This document shows positions 55,939 through 64,000 of a stretch of DNA of 64,000 nucleotides, piece by piece. The stretch is from Pseudaestuariivita atlantica. GTDB lineage: Bacteria > Pseudomonadota > Alphaproteobacteria > Rhodobacterales > Rhodobacteraceae. The notes beneath the pieces were generated by a model. The model saw only the letters and a program-made list of their open reading frames with translations, did no database searches and was not told the origin of the DNA. Made by a program: the position numbers and the translations under genes. The DNA lies in the NCBI RefSeq assembly GCF_001205715.1, contig NZ_AQQZ01000002.1, positions 119,501-183,500 of the forward strand. The letters run 5' to 3'. Numbering within the stretch: the first letter of the stretch is position 1; each line of letters opens with the position of its first letter.

Positions 55939-56625
55939 ATGACCAAATTTCTTTCTAGCCTGACATTCGTTGCTACTTTTGCCCTAGCAAATGCAGTCTT
56001 CGCGCAAGACGCTCCGGTCGAAGCACTCGGAGAGGATGAACTGAATTCAGAACTGGCAATTGCACCTTTGGACTGTCCGTTGGACACAACAGACTTCACG
56101 TGCATCGTTGAGTACTTGGATCGAATGGGGGACAGTCTCGGACCTTCGGTTGAAGCCCGCTTGGAGTCGCTTCGCGAGAACATCGACAACGCGCAAAACG
56201 TCGAACAGCAATTGACCGATATGGAGCAACTTGCGTTGAGCATTATTGACATGAGCAGTGAAGGTGGCCCGCTTTCCAGCGAAATGGACCGTTTCGGCCG
56301 CTTGATTATCGAGTTTCGCGAAGAGGCTTTAGGGGATATCGACACGGTAGATCTTGCGCCGCTTTTCGAAGAGGAATACGCTCGTTGGGAAGCGCTTCGC
56401 GGTCGCCTTGGCGACCTGCGCGTCAACGCGAATGCAGCTGCCGCGCAGCTTGAAACCGCCAAGAAACGGGCCAAAACGCTGCTGCGGGCAAACTATGTCT
56501 CGCGCGCTCTCGACGAAATCGACGCGTCGATTTCCGGAATGGAGAACGTTGTCGTCGCACTCAGCACGATCAGCCAAGCGGCGGCTGGTACCGAGTCGGC
56601 CGAACCAAACGCTGCATCAGACTGA
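55939..56625 (+). CDS. Secreted helical (coiled-coil) protein, unknown
   Basis: 228 residues. Signal peptide (KFLSSLTFVATFALANAVFA, cleavage near 22), then a Glu-rich linker with a CPLDTTDFTC pair and a long helical segment (about 65-215). Built like the preceding protein but without clear sequence identity. GGAGA lies before the ATG at 55939. The next gene starts three bases past its stop. Confidence 0.68.
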   Translation: MTKFLSSLTFVATFALANAVFAQDAPVEALGEDELNSELAIAPLDCPLDTTDFTCIVEYLDRMGDSLGPSVEARLESLRENIDNAQNVEQQLTDMEQLALSIIDMSSEGGPLSSEMDRFGRLIIEFREEALGDIDTVDLAPLFEEEYARWEALRGRLGDLRVNANAAAAQLETAKKRAKTLLRANYVSRALDEIDASISGMENVVVALSTISQAAAGTESAEPNAASD

Positions 56626-56628
56626 CGC

Positions 56629-57309
56629 GTGCTTACGGAAAAAAAGCATGGTCCAACTTTCGCGCGGCCTACGCTGTTGGCTGCGCTTATCGGGCTATCG
56701 GCTTTCTCGCTTATCATTCTGATCGCACGGAGCGTCCAACGCGAAGGCAGTGCATTGGACATTGTCTCTCTTCTGGCGACCGAACCGCTCATTAACATCG
56801 TTTTCCTGCCAGCGTGCATGTTTTGGGCATATGCGGGCCTTCAAATTCTTGGTTACCGGGTTGAGCTTGGTCTTCTCAAGGGCGGCCGCGTTTCAATCAC
56901 AGCCTGCAGGATGCTGCGGGCGACGGGAAGAAACATCATTCCGGCGGCTCACTCGGCAGATATCGACCAGATTATCGAAGATGGGTATTTTAGGCTGCAA
57001 ACCCGCACGGATCAAAGACTGATGCGCCCTATCGAGTTTGGTGTCGGCGCATTGACGATGCTCGGGTTGCTTGGAACAATTATCGGCCTGAGTCTGGCGA
57101 TACAAGACATGCCTCGAGTTCTGTCCGAAGACGCAACTGCACAGGACAAGGGCATCATTTTAGGTAGCTTGGGATACGCCTTTGCCACAACGATCATTGG
57201 GATTCTGGGGTCGCTCACCCTATCTTTGGCGCGGATGTACCTGAGCAATATGGCCGATGTCGCCCGGGCGCTTGCAGAAGATCGCATGGCGCAGCCAAAC
57301 CTGCGATGA
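56629..57309 (+). CDS. MotA/TolQ/ExbB-family proton-channel-like subunit
   Basis: 226 residues from a GTG start. Membrane spans near 14-33, 52-73, 135-158 and 177-202. The third contains LTMLGLLGTIIGLSLAIQD, the hallmark of MotA/TolQ/ExbB, and the fourth a GYAFATTIIGILGSL segment equivalent to the conserved ALxTTxxGL. Only a short cytoplasmic loop (about 75-133) is present, like TolQ or ExbB. Such proteins form pentamers around two ExbD/MotB-type helices and convert proton flow to motion. Overlaps the next gene by ATGA. No flagellar, Tol or Ton genes are near. Confidence 0.78.
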   Translation: MLTEKKHGPTFARPTLLAALIGLSAFSLIILIARSVQREGSALDIVSLLATEPLINIVFLPACMFWAYAGLQILGYRVELGLLKGGRVSITACRMLRATGRNIIPAAHSADIDQIIEDGYFRLQTRTDQRLMRPIEFGVGALTMLGLLGTIIGLSLAIQDMPRVLSEDATAQDKGIILGSLGYAFATTIIGILGSLTLSLARMYLSNMADVARALAEDRMAQPNLR

Positions 57310-57755
57310 ATGCGTTCCGTCCTGATGCTCTACTCGATGTCGTGCTGGGTGCATCCGCAGTTCTCCTGATTTTTTTGCTGGTGCTGACCTCAGGCGAAGA
57401 AAATAAAGGATATCATCGCCAGGCAACTCATGTGGTCGGGTGCTACACAGATGACGAGATCGGCGCCAACGGCGATACGTTCATTACCTATCCGGCCGGG
57501 AAAGCCGCAAAGGTAACCCGTCTTGCCGTACCGATTGCCTCCCTGCAACGCATGCTCGCTCCAGGTCTTGAAAGCGTGGCAGTGGCGATCTTGACAGATG
57601 CGGACGGTTTGGCGTGTGCCAAAAAGGTATACACTTCCCTGAAAAGTGTTCGCGCCAACCTCGGGCTTTCCGAAATCGATTGGCGCGTCGAAATGGTGCC
57701 CTGCGAGAGCAATCAGGCGTGCACTTCTCTTCTTGGGATTGGATCCACGCCATGA
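57306..57755 (+). CDS. ExbD/MotB/ZorB-like single-span subunit A, divergent
   Basis: 149 residues. Near the N-terminus, PDALLDVVLGASAVLLIFLL places Asp11 at the start of a single membrane span (12-28), the position of the proton-carrying Asp of ExbD/MotB. The ~115-residue remainder is periplasmic, with four cysteines, and has no OmpA/peptidoglycan-binding signature. ATGA-coupled on both sides. Assigned by the Asp-helix pattern and by its place after the TolQ-like gene. Confidence 0.65.
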   Translation: MNAFRPDALLDVVLGASAVLLIFLLVLTSGEENKGYHRQATHVVGCYTDDEIGANGDTFITYPAGKAAKVTRLAVPIASLQRMLAPGLESVAVAILTDADGLACAKKVYTSLKSVRANLGLSEIDWRVEMVPCESNQACTSLLGIGSTP

Positions 57756-58381
57756 CGGAAGACGAAATTCAAGGCTCTCTTGACGCGACCACTATTCCGT
57801 TCACCGACGTTGTTTTGAACCTATTCGCGGTCTTGATGCTGGTGTTGCTGCTGTTTCCCGCAAACGTGGTTGTCACTGACGCCCCCGCGCCAACACAAAA
57901 CCCACCTGGCCAGCCGCTTGTCAGTTTGCGAGAATGTACACTAAGTGCATTGCGTCCGGTTTCGCGATTTGTCCACGTCTCGGAAAAGGGCATGCGGATC
58001 GTACCATATGACGCGTTCGGCGCAGACTACGCGGCGTCTTTGCGCGCCAACCTGATATCGGAAAATGGTGCTTTCGAAATGGGCGTAGAACGCATGATCG
58101 AGCGGCGAGATTTCAACGCCATGTCGCTTAGTGTGGACATCATAAAAATGGATCCGCGTCCGGGCACGGCAGCGCGCAATATTGCGCTACTAAACCAAGA
58201 AATATTTGATCGCGGCTACGCTGCATATTTCAGTGTTACCGAAGGTGGGTACGCTGCGTTCGCGCAAATTTTTCCGGAACTGATTGCGTCAGGTGTATCG
58301 TTTAGGTGGGCACTCACTGAAGAACGGCTGCGCCGCGAGAGGACCGAGCTTGTGTTCGAGGATAGCGGATTTTGCAGATGA
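57752..58381 (+). CDS. ExbD/MotB/ZorB-like single-span subunit B, divergent
   Basis: 209 residues. TTIPFTDVVLNLFAVLMLVL is strikingly like the ExbD/ZorB stretch, with Asp19 just before the single span (about 20-38). A larger periplasmic domain of ~165 residues follows, again without an OmpA signature. It differs clearly from subunit A in sequence and size, so the complex could hold a hetero-dimer of B-type subunits instead of the usual homodimer. Overlaps its neighbours by ATGA. Confidence 0.68.
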   Translation: MTEDEIQGSLDATTIPFTDVVLNLFAVLMLVLLLFPANVVVTDAPAPTQNPPGQPLVSLRECTLSALRPVSRFVHVSEKGMRIVPYDAFGADYAASLRANLISENGAFEMGVERMIERRDFNAMSLSVDIIKMDPRPGTAARNIALLNQEIFDRGYAAYFSVTEGGYAAFAQIFPELIASGVSFRWALTEERLRRERTELVFEDSGFCR

Positions 58382-59394
58382 GGCTCTTTTGGCTGATTTG
58401 GTTGATCTTGTCTGGAAACGCCGCGCTTGCATGCGCACCAATTGAAGTGACCCGCAGTGTCCCGGGGCAGGTCAGCGCACCAGCGCCTTTAGGGCCGCAT
58501 TTTGTGTACGACCCGGCTCGGAAAAAAGCACCAGCGCCTATGTCAGCCGATCCGAACCGTACGGATCAGGTGCTGCGAGAAATGGCGGAGCCTTGTGATG
58601 AAACCGATAAAGAGCGTTTGCCGCTTGCGGACACAGTCTTTATGCGACATCCGATCAAGATTCAAAATATCCCCGTTGCAATAAGCCGCCGCTTCATAGC
58701 GGCCGAGATTGCCCGCACGACAAAAGTTGCGTGGCAAATTCTGCAACCATTGACCCATCCGGACTACTCGATCGAGATAAGATACCGAGCCGGTCTGGAA
58801 ATGCTGCTGCGGGCTCTCCGTTCACCAGATGCGGTAACAAATGACAGTCTCACGAAGCTTGCCAAAGACATGCAGCCGCTTGCCGCCGCTCTTCCGGATG
58901 TCGGAGGAATTCAGATAGGAGCCGATCTGGCGTTCGTCGATGGCGTTTTGTGCGAACGCAGCCGCAAGCCTGATCTTGACTGCCATGCACACTACACCCG
59001 CGCGATACGGGCAGACCCATATTACTCTGCTGCACGGATCAGGCGTATTGAAGTATCAGACAGGTTGCTTGCTAGCCAGGCCAGAGTTTTGCGCAACCCC
59101 ACGATTTGCGATTTTCTGACCGCAGCCATTCTAGAAGATGTCGAGAACGTTCTGCGAAACGTCACATCCATTACGGCTAGAGCGGATATCGCACGGTCCC
59201 TCGGTCGCGAGATGCGCAATGCAAGCGTGGCCCGCATAGCTGCCGTGGCCCATGCGAGCTCGCGAGCCGGGCTGACCCGGGCAGCGCAAGCACATTGGGA
59301 TCAACTCACGGCGTACCTCGCAGTATCGCGCGGATGCGCTGCATTTCTCGGGCAACGAGTAAGCGCCCTACAAGCCGCGAGCCGCGCAGAATGA
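58378..59394 (+). CDS. Secreted protein of the island operon, unknown
   Basis: 338 residues. Signal peptide (RLFWLIWLILSGNAALA, cleavage near 19) with a Cys right after it (ACAPIEV; not a clear lipobox). Rest largely helical with a helical-repeat look near 100-330 (REMRNASVARIAAVAHASSR). ATG at 58378 overlaps the upstream TGA; an in-frame TTG lies two codons earlier. Overlaps the RyR-protein gene by ATGA. No recognised domain. Confidence 0.68.
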   Translation: MRLFWLIWLILSGNAALACAPIEVTRSVPGQVSAPAPLGPHFVYDPARKKAPAPMSADPNRTDQVLREMAEPCDETDKERLPLADTVFMRHPIKIQNIPVAISRRFIAAEIARTTKVAWQILQPLTHPDYSIEIRYRAGLEMLLRALRSPDAVTNDSLTKLAKDMQPLAAALPDVGGIQIGADLAFVDGVLCERSRKPDLDCHAHYTRAIRADPYYSAARIRRIEVSDRLLASQARVLRNPTICDFLTAAILEDVENVLRNVTSITARADIARSLGREMRNASVARIAAVAHASSRAGLTRAAQAHWDQLTAYLAVSRGCAAFLGQRVSALQAASRAE

Positions 59395-62291
59395 TCGGCC
59401 GCAAGATCAGCGCCGTTCTAGCGATCACTCTGGCCGTGGCCGTATTGTTTGCGGGGCGAGACGCGACGATTTGGCCTTGGCTGATTGGCGATGTTTCCAC
59501 CTCGCACGTGCTGCTTTCGGCTTTGTTCATTTGGTTCCTTATGAGCGCCGCATTGATCATTGTGGCGAGGCGCGATACCGAAGCTCTTTCGGCAGACATT
59601 CATGCGATTTTGACAGCGCCTCTGACCGCTTTGTCATCCCTGATATTAACCGACGCATTCCATGTTTGGGCATCCGAGCGGAGTTTGAGCTTAGAAACAG
59701 CCCAAGCCGGTCTCGTCGCACTGCTTGTGGTTTGGCACGCTCCTCACTACGGATTTGGACGCCGCGCACGCATGCATGCTCCATTTCTCTCGGCTGCGCT
59801 GCTTACATTTGCAGGGTTTTCGCAAACTGGTGAGATCCCGAGCTGGCGCGTACTGCTGATCCCGGCGACGTTTTTCGTGGTTGTTGTTGGTGTTTCTCTA
59901 GCAATCGACGCGATACGCGCACCGAACAGGAATCCCAGAGAAAGGCAAGAATTTGAGTGGTCTCAGCGAAGAAAACATATGAAACCAATTATTTTTTTGG
60001 GTGTCGTCCTTTGCATCTTTGCAACATTGACTTTCGGCATGGTGGGTTGGCTCAAGCAAGGCCGAGACCCTTGGGATGCGTTCTACCTGACATTGATCGC
60101 GTTCAGTGGTGATCCGATATATGCCAGTGCTCCAGAGATGGGGAATTGGCAGCTTCGCGTGGCGCGGTTGACCGGTTTCCTGGCAACGCTCGCGGCTGTT
60201 TTGACAATTGTGCTTGGTTTTCTGCGGGATCGCATTGCGATGGTACGAGCCGCGCGACGTACTCGGCATGTTGTGTTGATCGGGGCCTCTGATTTCGCCC
60301 AAACCGAAGCCTTGCAACTGGCGGCCAACGATCGGCGCGACGTGACAATCATCGATAATCCTGATGCATTGATGAAAATCAACACCCCACCCGAAAGGTT
60401 CGGAAAATCACTTGGGATCCCCGCAAACCCTGACGATCCGGTGCAACTGGCCCGGGCTTGTGGCCAGTCGCCTGAATATGCAGTTTTCGGGACGAAAGAC
60501 ACGGTCACAAATCTCGTACGTGCGCGTCATTTTGTAAGACAATATCCGGACACCAGCATTTCATTGCGGATCGAAAGCGATGCCGTACTGCGTGATCTTG
60601 GTCTTTACGCGCCCGAATTGACCCGGGCCACGGTTTTTTCCAGTGCTAGAACTGTTGCCAAAACATGGTCGCACCACAGCGCCATCACTGATCTGGCCCG
60701 CATTCAAAGGCAAGACCGTGTTCATGTACTCATCATCGGTCTTGGCAGTGTAGGTGTCGAGGTCGCCGTTGAGGCGTTCATGAGTTTTCACAGCCCCGAT
60801 CTCCTGCCGCTTCATCTGACAGTGCTCGATCGTGAGCCGCAGCGCGCGCGCCATCGGTTTGCAACCGAACAGCCAGGCATGCTCGCAGCAATGGAGGCAG
60901 AAAACCGCATTGAATTTGTCGACTTTGACGGCCTCCAGTGTGCCAATGTCGGTGAGACAAGCGACCGGCTTGAGCAGATAGAATGTAAACTGCGTGTAAC
61001 AGCGATTGTTGTCGCGACTGGAAAGGACGAGGTAAACGCCACAATCGCGATGCGTCTGAGGCTGCTGCAGAGAGAGCGTTTAATTCTCAAAGCACCAATT
61101 TTTGTTCGCAGCGACGCACGCAGAAGTGTCGCGCCAGAAGCCATCGATCACCTGAACGCTGGTATCATCTATTTCGGTGGACGCACCCGAAGCCGCATGG
61201 ACATGCGCATGAGCGCCCTGTTTGATGACATCGGGCGCGCTGTGCATGAAAGCTGGGTCAAAGGCCAAATCATGCGAGGGGAAAACCCGTCTAAATGGGT
61301 GAACATGTCGGCGGCTCAACGCCAGTCCAGCGTTCGGGCTGCAATGTTTCTTCCTGAAATTTATCGCGTCATGGGCTTGGTACCTGATGCAAATGCCGCG
61401 CAGGCAAGCATGCGGATTTCTTCACCGGTTGCTCAACACTTGTTGGATACAGTGGCGGGGTTCACCGCTTTGCACCGGACCGAACATGACAGGTGGCGTT
61501 CGGAAAAGGCGGCAGACGGATACAAACTGGCGGTCGGTGCGCAACGTGATGATGAAAAAAAACTTCACCCTTCCCTGGCAGCCTTCGATCTGTTGCCAAT
61601 CGACGAGCAAAACAAGGACCTGGATGTACTAAAGACAATCATCGACAATGCACCCAAGCTCAACAAGGCATTTGCTCTCTGGCCGCAATGGCGCAAGCGG
61701 GTAAGGGTTTCGGTGATGGGGCCGATCCGGGGGGCTTCTCCGTATCTTTCAGAATTGCCAACGATATTAGAAAAACTGGTGGCAGACCAATCATTGCCCA
61801 TCGAATGTCTATCGTTGGAAGTTCTGACCCCCGATGCACCTGGCTTTGACACTGAGGCGGCAACCGCGTTGTTAGACAGTTGGAGGCGGCTTTCCAATCG
61901 CCCAGGCGATCTCCTTAGACTACGGATATTGACGAAAGCCAGGTTGGATACGGAGGCAATAGCTGCCAAAAACCTGCGTCACGATGCGGTTGAAGAAGCA
62001 AATGCCGCTCTGTCGCGGGCAGCGCGAGGTCGTGACCGCATGATTGACTTGCGTCCACTTGGGGCTTCAGATGTTGACATATTGTCTACGTCCAAAACCT
62101 TTGCAGATGGGATTGAGACCGCCAACGCGCACATAATTGATCTGGCAGACATTTGCATTTTTGGAGGCGCGGACAGGCCCCAGTCACATTCGTCGCGGGC
62201 CGCCAAAACGGCGGCAACGAAGAAAAAGACCATTGTCACGATTGATGCAAGCGGCGTTGCTAAAGTTTCACCCGCGCGTCAAGAGTCGTGA
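59391..62291 (+). CDS. Membrane protein with channel-like pore, tandem RCK/TrkA-N-like and RyR domains
   Basis: 966 residues. About six N-terminal membrane segments (7-173), then a two-helix pore module: spans at 199-220 and 256-278 around WDAFYLTLIAFSGDP, where a potassium-channel filter (TVGYGD) would sit but is altered. Two Rossmann/RCK-like domains follow (VVLIGASDFAQTEAL at 294-308; VHVLIIGLGSVGVEVAV at 444-460). An RyR domain covers about 695-746 (EHDRWRSEKAADGYKLAVG, then KKLHPSLAAFDLLP). A C-terminal alpha/beta domain (771-925, VRVSVMGPIRG) may be SLOG/LOG-like (low confidence). RyR domains in bacteria are predicted ligand sensors in conflict systems. Last gene of the coupled operon; its 3' end overlaps the convergent protease gene by 13 bases. 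Confidence 0.75.
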   Translation: MIGRKISAVLAITLAVAVLFAGRDATIWPWLIGDVSTSHVLLSALFIWFLMSAALIIVARRDTEALSADIHAILTAPLTALSSLILTDAFHVWASERSLSLETAQAGLVALLVVWHAPHYGFGRRARMHAPFLSAALLTFAGFSQTGEIPSWRVLLIPATFFVVVVGVSLAIDAIRAPNRNPRERQEFEWSQRRKHMKPIIFLGVVLCIFATLTFGMVGWLKQGRDPWDAFYLTLIAFSGDPIYASAPEMGNWQLRVARLTGFLATLAAVLTIVLGFLRDRIAMVRAARRTRHVVLIGASDFAQTEALQLAANDRRDVTIIDNPDALMKINTPPERFGKSLGIPANPDDPVQLARACGQSPEYAVFGTKDTVTNLVRARHFVRQYPDTSISLRIESDAVLRDLGLYAPELTRATVFSSARTVAKTWSHHSAITDLARIQRQDRVHVLIIGLGSVGVEVAVEAFMSFHSPDLLPLHLTVLDREPQRARHRFATEQPGMLAAMEAENRIEFVDFDGLQCANVGETSDRLEQIECKLRVTAIVVATGKDEVNATIAMRLRLLQRERLILKAPIFVRSDARRSVAPEAIDHLNAGIIYFGGRTRSRMDMRMSALFDDIGRAVHESWVKGQIMRGENPSKWVNMSAAQRQSSVRAAMFLPEIYRVMGLVPDANAAQASMRISSPVAQHLLDTVAGFTALHRTEHDRWRSEKAADGYKLAVGAQRDDEKKLHPSLAAFDLLPIDEQNKDLDVLKTIIDNAPKLNKAFALWPQWRKRVRVSVMGPIRGASPYLSELPTILEKLVADQSLPIECLSLEVLTPDAPGFDTEAATALLDSWRRLSNRPGDLLRLRILTKARLDTEAIAAKNLRHDAVEEANAALSRAARGRDRMIDLRPLGASDVDILSTSKTFADGIETANAHIIDLADICIFGGADRPQSHSSRAAKTAATKKKTIVTIDASGVAKVSPARQES

Positions 62292-63721
62292 CATTCGACC
62301 CTGACAGTGAAATTTCGCCAGTCGCGAACTCTTTCAGCGGAAACAGGCACGGCAGGAGTTTCCGCACGCGTCCACAGAGGTTCAACCGCAAAGCGCCGCA
62401 GAAAACGGACAGCTTCGTTAGCTCGGATCACCCAAGCGATATTTTCGACATTCCTGGAAAATTGAGCGGCAGCAGAGACTTTCGAAACAACGACCGCGAC
62501 TTGCGCACCACGCCGGTCAAGAACTGGTCCTCCGGAGTTGCCAGGCTGAACGGGCGCTGTGATCTGGATGCGCGTCCGGTCGCCATACAATCCCACAGTA
62601 GACGACACTATCCCGTCCGTCAGATTTAGAGATTGGGTCAACGAAAACACGGGATAACCCATGACAAATACCTGCTCGCCCAATCCGATTGACCGCTCGG
62701 CGAACCGAACCGGAGACCGGTTTGCGAAACGCGGTGCGACAAGAAGGGCAAGATCCGTACGGACATCAGAACCAATTAGATCAGCGGGCTGGCCATTTAC
62801 CGTAAGCCGCCTACATCCTGAAACCACATGGAAATTTGTCAGTATATGACCAGAAAAGGACACAACCGAGCCTGAACCGGATCCAACAACACTGTCGTAC
62901 CAGGCCGGTGTATCGCGGCCGCCGGGATAATCCCTCGAGCGCAAGCGCGCTCTGACATCCCCTTTTGCAACTCCTGGACCATCGAACAAAACGAGCGAAT
63001 TCAGAACACGGCTCACAATCGGAAGCAGGCTGCCGCGGGACGATTGTTCGTAGGACAGAGTAATGCCCCGTACCTCATCCCGTCTAATTTGAAAGACATC
63101 TATCTGCTCTGCTCCGTCGCGCAACGAGCGCAAATAGACGTAGTCGCTGGAGCTGCCTTTCACAATCACTTGGCCGGGTTCATCTTTATCGTCGCCGATG
63201 GCCGCTTTTTCCAGTTCTCGCAAAAGGTTAGTGGCAGATACGCCCCAAAAAAAACGCCATAATTCAATCTTGAATCTCCCCGCATCGCGACCGCTATAGG
63301 AGACATGATGGCGCTCTTTTCCTTTCAATTGCGGTCCGTTCAAAAAAGCGTTGGGCATGGCAAGCTGCATACCGGTCCAGTCAATCTTTTCCGTTGAAAA
63401 TTCTGCATCACTGATGGCTTGACGCGCGCGCCGACGAAGCGTTTCACGCTCATCGCGGTCGAGGCGACCGGTCGCCCTGCCATCCAGAGAAATTTGGAAT
63501 TGACGAATTGCTCGGGTCGTTGCGCGATCCTCGACAGCGTTCAATGCACCATCATAAAGACCAAGCCACGCGAGATCCTGCTGCAACTCCAAGACACGTT
63601 GGCTTTCGCTGGCACGCGGCTGCACAAACCCAAGTGCATCCAGAACGCGCGCGGGCGGGTTGGCATAGGAGGCCGCTCCAGCAAATACCAGAGCGACCGA
63701 AATTGCGCTTAAGCGCATCAT
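62279..63721 (-). CDS. Secreted peptidoglycan-binding trypsin-like serine protease
   Basis: 480 residues. Signal peptide (RLSAISVALVFAGAASYA, cleavage near 20), a PG_binding_1-like domain (about 40-95, QDLAWLGLYDGALN then AIRQFQ), a ~180-residue unassigned middle region, and a trypsin-2/HtrA-like domain. The triad is complete: His298 (LTNFHVV), Asp323 (RTDLALLVA) and Ser396 (PGNSGGPV). No PDZ domain. Convergent to the RyR operon with a 13-base overlap and ATGA-coupled to the upstream partial gene. Likely a periplasmic, wall-tethered protease, active unlike the HtrA-like protein at 24758. Confidence 0.82.
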   Translation of the reverse strand: MMRLSAISVALVFAGAASYANPPARVLDALGFVQPRASESQRVLELQQDLAWLGLYDGALNAVEDRATTRAIRQFQISLDGRATGRLDRDERETLRRRARQAISDAEFSTEKIDWTGMQLAMPNAFLNGPQLKGKERHHVSYSGRDAGRFKIELWRFFWGVSATNLLRELEKAAIGDDKDEPGQVIVKGSSSDYVYLRSLRDGAEQIDVFQIRRDEVRGITLSYEQSSRGSLLPIVSRVLNSLVLFDGPGVAKGDVRARLRSRDYPGGRDTPAWYDSVVGSGSGSVVSFSGHILTNFHVVSGCRRLTVNGQPADLIGSDVRTDLALLVAPRFANRSPVRFAERSIGLGEQVFVMGYPVFSLTQSLNLTDGIVSSTVGLYGDRTRIQITAPVQPGNSGGPVLDRRGAQVAVVVSKVSAAAQFSRNVENIAWVIRANEAVRFLRRFAVEPLWTRAETPAVPVSAERVRDWRNFTVRVECHDS

Positions 63722-64000
63722 CCCAGCAGAATTTCCAAGGAATTCAGCTTTCTGTCCACAGCATCACTGGCTCGCTTGTCAGCCGCCCGGATTTGGCTGG
63801 ATTGCGTGCTCACCCGCGCCACGTTTGGCGTTGCGGCGCGCGCTCTGCGATCCCGCGCGTTTTGCGCTGCTCTTTGGTTGGCAACAATTGCGCGGTTAAC
63901 ACCAGTTTCTGCCGCGGTAGCATCCACGTAAGCATCCACCCGTTGCCCAATCCCGTTGAACGCGGCTGATATGATGCGATTGTCCCCTGAAACCTTGGCG
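63718..64000 (-). CDS. C-terminal part of an unknown Ala/Arg-rich helical protein (5' end outside window)
   Basis: On the minus strand the frame is open from the window edge to the stop at 63718-63720, giving 93 residues; a GTG at 63939 is only an internal possibility. The sequence is helical, rich in Ala, Arg and Asn (QRAAQNARDRRARAATPNVA), without a recognised domain. ATGA overlap with the protease gene implies co-translation and a shared operon extending beyond the window. Confidence 0.6.
   Translation of the reverse strand, partial: AKVSGDNRIISAAFNGIGQRVDAYVDATAAETGVNRAIVANQRAAQNARDRRARAATPNVARVSTQSSQIRAADKRASDAVDRKLNSLEILLG

Noticed and set aside
54480-62291. Annotating the island operon as Zorya
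   Set aside because: There is an A-type and there are B-type motor subunits, but the B proteins lack the OmpA-like domain and no ZorC, ZorD or ZorE homologue is recognisable.
54480-62291. Annotating the island operon as Tol-Pal or TonB
   Set aside because: No TolA, TolB, Pal or TonB-like gene is present, and the B-type periplasmic domains are unlike TolR/ExbD.

Overview
The window is high-GC DNA from an alphaproteobacterium, most likely a member of Rhodobacterales. This is inferred from gene content (an NDUFS4-type complex I subunit, many RpiR/MarR-controlled operons, ATGA-coupled operons); no rRNA or tRNA was seen. About 53 kb is dense, GC-rich and chromosome-like. The last ~9.7 kb, behind a decayed IS3-family element, is visibly AT-richer and looks like an accessory island.

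1-3749: end of a DUF3141 protein, acetate kinase, a phosphate acyltransferase and a FabI-like reductase, forming a coupled acetate/acyl-phosphate operon. 3915-6146: a mini Cys-rich protein, an orphan Rieske protein and three small membrane proteins. 6216-9641: CBS-BON protein, patatin, a coiled-coil protein, SpoIIAA-like protein and a YiiX-like hydrolase. 9670-12664 (minus): HlyD/ATPase/permease exporter. 12916-20977: YfdX protein, then the MoxR-DUF58-VWA-BatD envelope operon, which carries a ten-unit decapeptide repeat. 20990-25882 (minus): DUF202, MprF, DUF1003 and an HtrA-like protein that has lost catalytic His and Ser. 26093-31398: two-component system, MarR, CBS, SulP and a half-size DMT protein.

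32082-39683 (minus): an operon of MarR, FtsH, a ClpG/ClpK-like disaggregase, HdeD, an NDUFS4 paralogue and an APC-like permease, behind a candidate heat-shock promoter. Together with YfdX and the HtrA-like protein this recalls the gene set of the transmissible locus of stress tolerance (LHR/TLST). 39914-52853: an RpiR-controlled divergent amino-acid catabolism locus. The minus arm has a glutamine synthetase-like ligase, DavA-like amidase, DavB-like lysine 2-monooxygenase, formamidase-like protein and a tartrate/malate dehydrogenase. The plus arm has an N-formylglutamate amidohydrolase, an isochorismatase-like hydrolase and a complete Liv-type ABC importer.

52953-54316: IS3-family element with an orfB broken by an amber codon and a frameshift. 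54480-62291: an eight-gene, tightly coupled operon that I could not match to a named system. It encodes secreted Cys-rich and helical proteins, a TolQ/MotA-like channel subunit, two different ExbD/ZorB-like single-span subunits, another secreted protein, and a 966-residue membrane protein with a pore-like segment, two Rossmann/RCK-like domains and an RyR domain. A convergent pair (62279-64000) encodes a secreted peptidoglycan-binding trypsin-like protease and a partial protein. This island is the best candidate for an undescribed envelope-associated, possibly defensive system.
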